Below are positions 8,354-15,430 of a stretch of 35,948 bases of DNA, piece after piece. The first letter of the stretch is position 1. Each line of letters starts with the position of its first letter. The stretch is from an uncultured Mycoplasmatota bacterium (GTDB lineage: Bacteria > Bacillota_I > Bacilli_A > RF39 > UBA660). The translations under genes and the position numbers were made by a program. Location: assembly GCA_946486465.1 (NCBI GenBank), contig CAMLTY010000008.1, forward strand, positions 1 to 35,948, written 5' to 3'. A model generated the notes under the pieces. The model was not told the DNA's origin. It saw only the letters and a program-made list of their open reading frames with translations, and searched no databases.

Positions 8354-8899
8354 CTACAAAGTAGAATCTTTTGTTTTTAAATATTTTATATTTTTTTCTA
8401 ACAATTTAAAATTACAGCAACGTTCACTAAGTCTTGAATTAGGATTATTAATTTTCTCAAAATATAGCTTTCTTGCTTTTATACATATATCGTTTCTCCT
8501 AGCATTTATTATTTTCATCTCTTTATCTAATAAACTAATGTATTTATATCGTTCTTTTTTATTTTTGAACTTTCTGTAATTATTTATATTATTATATTTC
8601 AAAGCACTTGCCTCACTTGATAAAACTGGGATCATATTATTTAGATTTAAAACTCCTAATATTTTAGAATGGTCTTTTATTATGACAAAATCTTTGCCTT
8701 CTTTCATTTTATAATGCTTTTCTTTTACAGATGAAATAGGCACATAATAGTTAAAATTATTTATTTGTAACACAATTCCTATATATGGTTTAATCTCATT
8801 ATCACCATAGTCTATATTTTGGACAAGGCTATCAAACTGTCGTAAATATTCAACATATTTCTTAGAAAGCACATACCATGAGAGATGTTCACTATTCAA
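8354..8899 (-). CDS. toxN: Type III toxin-antitoxin toxin, ToxN/AbiQ-like endoribonuclease
   Basis: 181 residues. It follows the ToxN pattern throughout: WYVLSKKYVEYLRQFDS at the N-terminus, YIGIVLQINNFNYYVPISS (first half of the active-site region, including the Ser of the SSxK stretch), HYKMKEG, LGVLNLNNMIPVL and a C-terminal CNFKLLEKNIKYL. The length is close to known ToxN (about 170). It starts at TTG (8899) behind a strong AGGAGG SD. Upstream on the same strand are 36-bp tandem repeats, a terminator and a promoter, the standard toxI-toxN order. It should be a sequence-specific RNase inhibited by the repeat RNA; phage-abortive function is known for relatives only. Confidence 0.9.
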   Translation of the reverse strand: MNSEHLSWYVLSKKYVEYLRQFDSLVQNIDYGDNEIKPYIGIVLQINNFNYYVPISSVKEKHYKMKEGKDFVIIKDHSKILGVLNLNNMIPVLSSEASALKYNNINNYRKFKNKKERYKYISLLDKEMKIINARRNDICIKARKLYFEKINNPNSRLSERCCNFKLLEKNIKYLKTKDSTL

Positions 8900-9009
8900 T
8901 TTTTCCTCCTTCCATATATTTTTTTCATGAACACCTAATTTTTCAACTAAGAACCCTTATCGCATTTATATTTTAACAATATATTAAATTTTTAGCAAAT
9001 ATAATTAAC

Positions 9010-9038
9010 AAAAGAGATGACTAATTATCATCTCTTTA
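9010..9038 (-). terminator. Terminator between ToxI-like RNA and toxN
   Basis: A 10-bp inverted repeat (AAAGAGATGA with TCATCTCTTT, 9011-9020 and 9028-9037) is followed on the minus strand by TTTTGTT. It is the expected leaky terminator of a type III locus, 110 bp before the toxin start. Confidence 0.75.
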
Positions 9039-9043
9039 TAAAA

Positions 9044-9115
9044 CCATTTTTTACTGGAATGGTAAACCGCTTTATACGTCCATTTTTTATAGGAATGGTA
9101 AAACCCATTAATATT
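9044..9115 (-). repeat. Two tandem 36-bp antitoxin repeats
   Basis: Units 9044-9079 and 9080-9115 share CCATTTTTTA..GGAATGGTAAA at their starts and differ more in the second half. CCATT and AATGG are complementary, allowing a stem in each unit. Confidence 0.8.
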
Positions 9116-9180
9116 ATATGAAATCTCTTTCATTTAATACATCTTTATTGTATCACAACAAACTATTTTAGTAAATACTT
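9111..9180 (-). repeat. Promoter block duplicated at 8262-8331
   Basis: Second copy of the 70-bp promoter and leader block (67 of 70 identical); see the other copy. Confidence 0.9.
9147..9175 (-). promoter_or_regulatory. ToxI antitoxin promoter
   Basis: Minus strand -35 TTTACT (9170-9175), 17-nt spacer, extended -10 TGATACAAT (hexamer 9147-9152). Start near 9139. On the plus strand an extended -10 (TGATATAAT, hexamer 9200-9205) faces away and probably serves the gene at 9232. Confidence 0.7.
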
Positions 9181-9231
9181 TTTGACTTTAAATACGTGAT
9201 ATAATAGGTTCTATCAGAAATGGGGGATTTT

Positions 9232-9690
9232 ATGTTAGAACTTATTAAGGAAAGAAAAGTGTTAAAAGATGATAGTACATTCTTTAAACTATTAAGGGTA
9301 TCACTTGAAAGAGATTTAAATGAAAAGGAACAAGGCAAATTCTTAGAATCTTCTTATAGAAATATTGATTATTTAGAAGAAGAGTTTAATACTTATAGAA
9401 ATAGTGTTGTAGGTAATTTAATTATTTATAATACTCTTATTAACAATGGTACTACTTTAATTAATGGTCTAAGAACTGGTCTTAATATAACTAAAGATAA
9501 TTTTATTAAAGAAAATATTAATCAGTTTAGTGCCCATTATCAAACAGTTAAAGAGTATGAAGAAGCTTTTTTAGAATATAGAGAAAATATTACTGATGAA
9601 AGTTATGATAAGACAATAGAAAAGTATGAAGAAGCGATTGATTATAGTGATGGTTATACAAAAGAAAAGACTTTAACTAAAAAGAGTTAA
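9232..9690 (+). CDS. Unrecognised small soluble protein
   Basis: About 152 residues, highly charged and helical, with no membrane segment or signal peptide. Visible features are ERDLNEKEQGKFLESSY near the N-terminus, a middle stretch with GNLIIYNTLINNGTTLINGL, and an acidic Tyr/Glu-rich C-terminal third. The ATG at 9232 lies just downstream of a GGGGGA SD; an ATG at 9220 overlaps that SD and is less likely. It is divergent from the ToxI-toxN promoter and ends in a bidirectional terminator. I do not recognise the family and see no link to the toxin systems beyond adjacency. Confidence 0.7.
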   Translation: MLELIKERKVLKDDSTFFKLLRVSLERDLNEKEQGKFLESSYRNIDYLEEEFNTYRNSVVGNLIIYNTLINNGTTLINGLRTGLNITKDNFIKENINQFSAHYQTVKEYEEAFLEYRENITDESYDKTIEKYEEAIDYSDGYTKEKTLTKKS

Positions 9691-9699
9691 GGTCTTTTA
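9665..9699. terminator. Bidirectional terminator between convergent genes
   Basis: Inverted repeat AAAGAC.TTAACT / AGTTAA.GTCTTT spans the stop codon of the plus-strand gene, with A/T runs on both sides. It can end transcription from both directions. Confidence 0.7.
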
Positions 9700-10506
9700 A
9701 AATTCACTCCCCCTATTAAGATTTGCAAGTTCTATTAAGTAACTATTATCTATACTGTCTCTTGTTTCAAAGATATAAGTATAACTAGTTAATTCATCTT
9801 TATATGGTTCTATTAAATTATTAATGTCACTATCTTCATAATCATTATCTTCTTCATATAAATCTACTACTAAGTTTTTATTATTTACTAAGTCAGTATA
9901 ACTACCAAAATAAGATGAAGTATTTGGATAAGCGAAAGCTTTCTTTAAGGTTATAGAATAGATTAATTTATCTCCTTCTACTCTTCTTTCTCCTTCTACA
10001 TAATAGTTTTCTATAGATAAAGGAGTATAGCCGCTATGAGCATGATAATCATTATCTGCTTTATACATATTAGTATTACTATCATAGATTAGATAATCTC
10101 CATCATCTAAAAAGCAAGTAGAATTGACAGGATTAAAGGTTGTTTTAGGTCCAAAATATTTTTTTAAGACTCTTTTTACTCTATCTAAACTAACACCAGC
10201 ATTAAAATCTAAACCAAGGTCTTTTTTTACATTAAGAGGTAATCTATCTATAAAGTTAATCTTTTCTTTATCTGTTAAAGTACTTAAATCTTTAGTACCA
10301 TCAAAAGTAATTATATAACTGTCATAAATATTAACTAATTCTAATAAAGATGTCACTTCTTTAGTAGAAAGACTACTACTATCTTCATTAAATGTTTCCC
10401 TACTTTCTCCTTTTAGATTAATATTAACTATAAATATGATGGATGCTACTATTATGAGGGTTATTAAAGCAATAAATAACATCCCTACTCTTCTTGCATT
10501 TTCCAT
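9697..10506 (-). CDS. Membrane-anchored extracytoplasmic protein of unknown function
   Basis: 269 residues. A short positively charged start (MENARR), one hydrophobic segment (about 8-29) and a large polar domain expected outside the membrane. The domain is rich in Tyr, Asp and Asn and contains LDFNAGVSLDRVKRVLKKYFG, GDYLIYDSNTNMYKA and HAHSGY, suggesting a folded beta-rich domain. It is a single gene downstream of aspS and separated from it by a terminator. The family is not recognised. Anchoring is similar to the gene at 21026 (MYTEENARGR start), but no convincing domain similarity is visible. Confidence 0.75.
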   Translation of the reverse strand: MENARRVGMLFIALITLIIVASIIFIVNINLKGESRETFNEDSSSLSTKEVTSLLELVNIYDSYIITFDGTKDLSTLTDKEKINFIDRLPLNVKKDLGLDFNAGVSLDRVKRVLKKYFGPKTTFNPVNSTCFLDDGDYLIYDSNTNMYKADNDYHAHSGYTPLSIENYYVEGERRVEGDKLIYSITLKKAFAYPNTSSYFGSYTDLVNNKNLVVDLYEEDNDYEDSDINNLIEPYKDELTSYTYIFETRDSIDNSYLIELANLNRGSEF

Positions 10507-10572
10507 AAGCTTAGCTTCCTTTCTTACTTACTTAGAGTATAAGGGAAGAATAAAAAATATTCTATAAAAAAA

Positions 10573-10601
10573 GAAAAAAGACATGTAAATTTACACGTCT
10601 T
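10573..10601 (-). terminator. Terminator of the hisS-aspS operon
   Basis: Near-perfect hairpin AAGACGTGTAAA/TTTACATGTCTT (10578-10601) overlaps the aspS stop and is followed on the minus strand by TTTTTTC. Confidence 0.85.
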
Positions 10602-11916
10602 ATGGATTTAATCTATTAGGTCCTCTAAATATCAACATTGACTCTTTAACACTAGGTAATCCTAATACTAACATAGTAAGTCTATCTACTCCTAGTCCAA
10701 AGCCACCATGAGGAGGACATCCATATTTGAAGAATTCTAGATAGAACTCTACATCTTTATCAAGACCTTTTTCTTTGGCTTGTTTAACTAAAACATCATA
10801 TCTATGCTCACGTTCTGCTCCTGTAGTTATTTCAACTCCACGATAAATTAAATCATAACCTTCAGGAATACCATCTTTACGCATATGATAGAAAGCACGT
10901 TTTTCTTTAGGATAATCTGTAACAAAGATAAACTCTGAGTTAAACTCATCCATTGCATAACGATAACTTAGTCTCTCTGCTTCTGTAGTTAAGTCATTTT
11001 TTTCACTTTCATCTACTTTATAGTCATATCTTTTTTCAAGTTCATCGTATAAATCTGCTAATTTTACTCTTGGAAACTTCTCTTTAGGAACAACTATTTC
11101 TTTTCCATATAGATTTTTAACTAATTCTCCATACTTTTCATTTAACTTCTCTAATGTATAAGTTAATAATTCTTCTTCAAAGTCCATAACATCACGATAA
11201 GAGTCAATATAGGCAAACTCTACGTCGAAACCAGTAAATTCTGTTGTGTGTCTTGAAGTATTAGAGTTTTCAGCGCGAAAAACAGGGGCAACTTCAAAGA
11301 CTCTATCATAACCACTAGCGATAGCCATTTGTTTATAAAATTGAGGTGACTGGGCAAGATATGCTTTTCTATCAAAGTATTTTACTTCAAAGACATCTGC
11401 CCCACTCTCACTGGCCGCTCCTATTAGTTTAGGGGTATGGATTTCTGTAAAGTCATGAGAATACATAAACTCACGCATATATTTAACCATATCACTTTGA
11501 ATCTTAAAGATATTAAAGTTATATTCATTTCTAAGGTCTAACCAACGATAATCTAGTCTTTGGTCAAGTAATTGAGCATCTTTATCATGAATGTTAATAG
11601 GAAGTTCTGCATCACTTGTACTAGTAACTTCTATTTTAGTTGGAATAAACTCCATTCCTCGTAATCTAACATTTTCATTTTTCTTTAATATTCCTGTTAC
11701 TTTAATAGTAGATTCTACAGTTAAGTTATTAGCTAACTCTACCATCTCAGCATTATTTTCATCACTCTTTTCAATAGTTACTTGAATCTTCCCAGTAGAG
11801 TCTCTAAGTACTAAGAACTGTACCCATTTAATATTTCTAATATTTTCAACAAAACCACTAAGTTCTATTTCTTTATCAAAATAATTTTCTAAATCTTTGA
11901 AATAAATTTTTTTCAT
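10600..11916 (-). CDS. aspS: Aspartyl-tRNA synthetase, archaeal/eukaryotic type (possibly non-discriminating)
   Basis: 438 residues, about 150 shorter than the usual bacterial AspRS because the bacterial insertion (GAD) domain is missing. N-terminal OB-fold (1-110, ELSGFVENIRNIKWVQFLVLRD), class II motif 1 around FTEIHTPKLIGAASESGADVF, aspartate-specific QSPQFYKQ, motif 2 FRAENSNTSRHTTEF, motif 3 GFGLGVDRLTMLVLG. The SPQ-YKQ stretch argues for AspRS over AsnRS. Archaeal-type bacterial AspRS enzymes are often non-discriminating (also charging tRNA-Asn, with GatCAB finishing the reaction); that cannot be read from this window. Its start overlaps the end of the preceding gene by 41 bp. Confidence 0.9.
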   Translation of the reverse strand: MKKIYFKDLENYFDKEIELSGFVENIRNIKWVQFLVLRDSTGKIQVTIEKSDENNAEMVELANNLTVESTIKVTGILKKNENVRLRGMEFIPTKIEVTSTSDAELPINIHDKDAQLLDQRLDYRWLDLRNEYNFNIFKIQSDMVKYMREFMYSHDFTEIHTPKLIGAASESGADVFEVKYFDRKAYLAQSPQFYKQMAIASGYDRVFEVAPVFRAENSNTSRHTTEFTGFDVEFAYIDSYRDVMDFEEELLTYTLEKLNEKYGELVKNLYGKEIVVPKEKFPRVKLADLYDELEKRYDYKVDESEKNDLTTEAERLSYRYAMDEFNSEFIFVTDYPKEKRAFYHMRKDGIPEGYDLIYRGVEITTGAEREHRYDVLVKQAKEKGLDKDVEFYLEFFKYGCPPHGGFGLGVDRLTMLVLGLPSVKESMLIFRGPNRLNP

Positions 11917-12814
11917 ATTTTTTCACTCCTTCTTTATGTTTTTCTTCATACTCTTTTACAAATATACAATCTAATAAATGTTTCTTTATCTCTTCTCTTG
12001 GATAATTACTATGTATCTTTTCTTCAATATAATCTAATAATTCATAAATATCACTACTATCATTACTTTTTATTACTTTTATCATTTCTTCATATGGCAT
12101 TAGTAAATGTCTACTAATTTCAATATTGTGCAATCTAAAAAAAGAAGTTTTTATTGATACACCATCTTTAGTTTTTAAAATTTCTTCTTTGCCTTGTCGT
12201 AATACGGTATAACTAAACTTTTTATAGTTTCTATTTATTAAATGTAACCCTGTAACAAAACTATTAACTTCAAAATAAACTACATATTTATTTTCCATAT
12301 ATCTATTAATAGCTATTTTTGTATTATTATCATCATATATTAAAATGCTATAAAACAAATTCTCACCTTTACCTGTAAGTTCACATAAAGAATTTATATA
12401 ATTTTTTTGATAATTATTTCCATCTTTAAATAATGACCAATCATATAAAGTATTTTCTCTTATGAATTTAGTATCTTTTTCTATTTTCATAAACTCTTCA
12501 TATCTATATAAGTCTTTACCTTCTTTAAGCATTTCTTCATCAAAACGGTAATTATCTAAAAGATAAGATACATCTTTCTCTAATAGTTCTTTTGTTTCTT
12601 TAGAACATTCTATTACATCATTAATGTAATCATCTTTTAAGTTCATAAATTCTTTATAAAACTCTCTATCATAAGATGAAATAATCTGTACTTTAGCATC
12701 TTCTTGTCTTAATATAAATAAATATGGTTTTCCATAAGGATTAAGCCCCTCTTTTAATTCTATAAATGGTCTATTCTTCGTCATGATCATGGTCATGGCA
12801 AGTACATTTTTCAT
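11876..12814 (-). CDS. Unknown protein encoded between hisS and aspS
   Basis: Up to 312 residues, no signal or membrane segment, highly charged. Contains FILRQEDAKVQIISSYDREFYKEF, a middle region with AINRYMENKYVVYFEVNSF and a basic C-terminus (KKYEKNLFQRFRKLF). It overlaps hisS by 44 bp upstream and aspS by 41 bp downstream, so it is translated as part of the operon, probably by coupling. No SD is visible before the first Met; several Met codons lie in the first 11 positions (MKNVLAMTMIMTKN), so the start is uncertain. Family not recognised; a role tied to translation is only suggested by position. Confidence 0.7.
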   Translation of the reverse strand: MKNVLAMTMIMTKNRPFIELKEGLNPYGKPYLFILRQEDAKVQIISSYDREFYKEFMNLKDDYINDVIECSKETKELLEKDVSYLLDNYRFDEEMLKEGKDLYRYEEFMKIEKDTKFIRENTLYDWSLFKDGNNYQKNYINSLCELTGKGENLFYSILIYDDNNTKIAINRYMENKYVVYFEVNSFVTGLHLINRNYKKFSYTVLRQGKEEILKTKDGVSIKTSFFRLHNIEISRHLLMPYEEMIKVIKSNDSSDIYELLDYIEEKIHSNYPREEIKKHLLDCIFVKEYEEKHKEGVKKYEKNLFQRFRKLF

Positions 12815-14090
12815 CTATATCTATAGGCAAATTATCATCACTTATATGTTCATCAAAGTAATAGATGATATATTCCATCATAATCTTTTCTTCTTCTTTA
12901 GTCTTATTATTCTTAATAGTAATTAAGCCTTCGTTTAAATCATCACTGTTAAGTAGTATTAAATATTTACTATTAAAGTAATCTGCTCTTTTAAACTGAC
13001 TCTTTAAGCTTCTTCCTGTATACTCTGTTTCTACCACAAAACCTGACATTCTAAGTTCATTTGCAAGGTAGATAGCGTTTTTCTTTTCATCTTCATTAAC
13101 ATACATAATGAAAGCATCTATATCATCTCTAACGTTTTCTATATCTCTTTCTATTATCTCTTCAACTAATCTATCAAGACCAACAGCATAACCTACACAT
13201 GGGGTTTCTGGTCCACCTAGCATACTAACTAAGTTATCATATCTTCCTCCACCACCTAGAGCAAGATTGTTGTTTTCTGTCATTAGTTCAAAAACAGTAT
13301 GATTATAATAGTCAAGTCCTCTAACTATCTTAGGGTCTATTTCATATTTAACTTCTAATAAGTCAAGATACTCGCACACCTTATCAAAGTGTTCCTTACT
13401 TTCAACACTAAGATAATCTAATATATTAGGAGCATCTTTAAAGTAGTCTTTATTACTATCTACTTTACAGTCTATAATCCTTAAAGGGTTCTTATCAAAC
13501 CTTTCCTTACAATCATCACATAAGTCGTCTAAATGAGGCTTAAAATAATTTTTTAAGGCTTCTCTATATTTATCACGAGACTCTTTATCTCCTATGCTAT
13601 TAATATGTACTACAGTATCTGTTAGTCCTAACATTTTATTGATATTGTAAGCAAGAGAGATAACTTCAGCATCCATCATAGGGTCACTACTACCTAGAAC
13701 CTCTACTCCATATTGACTAAGCTCTCTGTATCTTCCCTTCTGTGGCCTTTCATAACGATACATTGTTCCATTATAATATACTTTAACAGGTAAGTTATGA
13801 GTACCATACATTTTATTTTCTATATAACTTCTAACTACTCCTGCCGTTCCTTCTGGTCTTAAGGTAATAGACCTATCTCCTCTATCTTTAAAGTCATATG
13901 TTTCTTTAGTAACTATATCAGTAGAATCTCCTATTCCTCTATGAAATAATTCAGTAGATTCAAATATAGGAGTTCTAATATAATTATAGTTATATTTTTC
14001 CATTACAGAATCAATTACTTCTTCTACATATTTCCAAGTTCTTGCCTTCTTATCAATTAAATCAACTGTTCCTTTTGGTTTACTAATCAT
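12771..14090 (-). CDS. hisS: Histidyl-tRNA synthetase
   Basis: Class II synthetase charging tRNA-His. Motif 1 region near the N-terminus, motif 2 (TLRPEGTAGVVRS and MYRYERPQKGRYREL), histidine-specific VRGLDYYNHTVFEL, GGGGRYDNL, and motif 3 (GYAVGLDRLVEE), then the anticodon-binding domain (about 325-415). The end is odd: after the normal fold comes a tail with CTCHDHDHDEE, rich in Cys, His and Asp, encoded in the region that overlaps the next gene. First gene of the hisS - unknown - aspS operon. Confidence 0.96.
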   Translation of the reverse strand: MISKPKGTVDLIDKKARTWKYVEEVIDSVMEKYNYNYIRTPIFESTELFHRGIGDSTDIVTKETYDFKDRGDRSITLRPEGTAGVVRSYIENKMYGTHNLPVKVYYNGTMYRYERPQKGRYRELSQYGVEVLGSSDPMMDAEVISLAYNINKMLGLTDTVVHINSIGDKESRDKYREALKNYFKPHLDDLCDDCKERFDKNPLRIIDCKVDSNKDYFKDAPNILDYLSVESKEHFDKVCEYLDLLEVKYEIDPKIVRGLDYYNHTVFELMTENNNLALGGGGRYDNLVSMLGGPETPCVGYAVGLDRLVEEIIERDIENVRDDIDAFIMYVNEDEKKNAIYLANELRMSGFVVETEYTGRSLKSQFKRADYFNSKYLILLNSDDLNEGLITIKNNKTKEEEKIMMEYIIYYFDEHISDDNLPIDIDEKCTCHDHDHDEE

Positions 14091-14115
14091 ATTAATCCCT
14101 TTCTTTCTAAGCTTT

Positions 14116-14121
14116 ATTATA
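14116..14121 (-). promoter_or_regulatory. -10 box for hisS operon
   Basis: Minus strand TATAAT 25 bp before the hisS SD. No good -35 is seen at 17 nt (TTTCCT), so the call rests on the -10 and position. Confidence 0.45.
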
Positions 14122-14210
14122 CAGTAAAATTCTCCTTAAGGAAAGCATAACCTTGATTTTTCTTTAATTTTGTGGTATTTTATATATTACTTTTAGAAAG
14201 GGGCTATACT

Positions 14211-14996
14211 ATGAATATAAGTTTTAGAGAAGCTTGTTTTATTAAGAAGCTCCCTAATATGGAAGGTTCATTTGGGTATCTTGCCACTCATAAGACACTT
14301 CCTAATGGGACAGTTATTAAAGTAATAAATAATTTAACAAAAGAAAAAGAATCTACTATAAGAGAATTAATTGGTGAGAAGAAAATTCAAGGTAGTGGAT
14401 ATCCTATTGATGAATATAAAGTTGATAATAAATTACAAGGTTTTATCATGCCTTACTATCCTCATTCTCATACCTTTGATTATATTGTTAATAGAGATAT
14501 GTTTACACATATGGAAAGATTAAAAGCTTCAATTGATTGTACTAGACAGTTAAAAGAGTTACATAATAAAGGTTTCTTTTTAAATGATATCGCTTTATCT
14601 AATAGTTTGATTGATAAAGATGGAGGCCACTTAATAGACTTTGATTCTGCTACTAAAAGAAGTCCTAAGAAAACAGAAAGTCATTATGAATTAACCTTAA
14701 ATGGTAAAATTCTAAGACCAAGTTATAATACTGATAAATTAAAACAAGCTTTAACAAATCTCTCAATCATTTATGGAATTAACTTTGAAGAAGTAATAAA
14801 AGATAGAACTACTGATGTTAATGGTCTATTTAGCCTATTTAAAGATAACAAAGAAATTTTTAATCTTTTATATAGTTACCTTAGTTGTGATAGTTCTAAA
14901 CCTTATTTTGATGTATTAATAGATACTTTAGAAGATGAAGAAAAAGTTATGTTTGAAAGTGCTAAGATATATAGAAAAACTAATAGCCTAGTTTAA
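14211..14996 (+). CDS. Protein kinase-like fold protein
   Basis: About 261 residues. Kinase-like landmarks in order: an N-lobe with GTVIKVI (possible ATP-anchoring Lys), a possible helix C (ESTIRELIGEKK), a hinge region QGFIMPYY, a catalytic-loop-like LHNKGFFLNDIALSN with Asp and, five residues on, Asn, and LIDFDSA in the place of DFG. The usual Lys at +2 of the catalytic Asp is replaced by Ala, and Gly of DFG by Asp, so activity is uncertain. The ATG at 14211 has an AAAGGGG SD; an ATG at 14172 has none. It is divergent from hisS and a single gene. It could act on proteins or small molecules; nothing nearby suggests a substrate. Confidence 0.6.
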   Translation: MNISFREACFIKKLPNMEGSFGYLATHKTLPNGTVIKVINNLTKEKESTIRELIGEKKIQGSGYPIDEYKVDNKLQGFIMPYYPHSHTFDYIVNRDMFTHMERLKASIDCTRQLKELHNKGFFLNDIALSNSLIDKDGGHLIDFDSATKRSPKKTESHYELTLNGKILRPSYNTDKLKQALTNLSIIYGINFEEVIKDRTTDVNGLFSLFKDNKEIFNLLYSYLSCDSSKPYFDVLIDTLEDEEKVMFESAKIYRKTNSLV

Positions 14997-15194
14997 GACA
15001 AAATAAAAGAAGCCACCTAAACTCTTCTTTTTTTGTTTATTTGGGCGACTATAAAACAAAATAAGATGGTAAAGAGAGTCAGATGACTTAGGAAATTTCT
15101 TTCCTAATACAAATATATAATAAAACTTCAAAAGTTACAAGTACGAGTTTTCGTAAATGCCTTCAAACCCTTTAATATCAACGAAAATTTATTA
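14997..15194. other. Intergenic region with hairpins, no gene seen
   Basis: Holds a weak terminator-like hairpin with a T7 run after the kinase-like gene (about 15009-15034, AGAAG/CTTCT stem) and a perfect 8-bp inverted repeat TTAGGAAA/TTTCCTAA (about 15098-15117). No protein or RNA gene is recognised. Confidence 0.5.
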
Positions 15195-15277
15195 TTATTT
15201 TTTTATTTTAAAGGGAATAAATCCTGATAAAACTAATAACCCTATAGAACAAATAAAACAAAATAAATTTTGTTTTT

Positions 15278-15430
15278 ACCTTGTCGTTACCTCCAAGGAT
15301 TCCTACTTCATAGATAGAGTAACCTCTATTCTCCATAGGCTTAAATTCCGATAGTCGCTACCGTACTCAATAATCTATTTATCTTTGTTCATTTTTTATT
15401 ATATCAAACATTACTTAACTTTGGTAGTGT
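15278..15430 (-). ncRNA. Probable omega RNA (reRNA) overlapping the 3' end of tnpB
   Basis: Family knowledge places the TnpB guide scaffold at the end of tnpB and the right end of the element. Here this stretch holds pairing segments (GGTAG/CTATC, 15350-15362 region; CCTTG/CAAGG, about 15283-15302) and GTAGGAATCC shortly before the end, as in other Firmicute elements. The guide would begin just after CAAGG and read into the transporter remnant (about 15265-15280). Boundaries are approximate. Confidence 0.5.

Larger units (their letters stand above)
9010..9140 (-). ncRNA. toxI: ToxI-like antitoxin RNA
   Basis: Predicted transcript from the promoter at 9147-9175 to the terminator at 9010-9038. 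It has the same 5' hairpin leader as the CptI-like RNA and then two 36-nt repeats (9044-9115). The 36-nt period equals that of the well-studied Pectobacterium ToxI. Repeat sequences share nothing obvious with the neighbouring 49-bp repeats, so the two antitoxins should be specific to their own toxins. Confidence 0.75.

Noticed and set aside
8262-9180. Direct repeats of a transposon flanking toxN
   Set aside because: The blocks are promoters in the correct place for both antitoxins, and no transposase or target duplication is seen.
14997-15194. tRNA or other structured RNA gene
   Set aside because: Only short inverted repeats; no cloverleaf or T-loop consensus could be found by eye.
15157-15354. 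65-codon plus-strand frame
   Set aside because: It runs antisense to the transporter remnant and the omega RNA region, has no SD, and no family resemblance.
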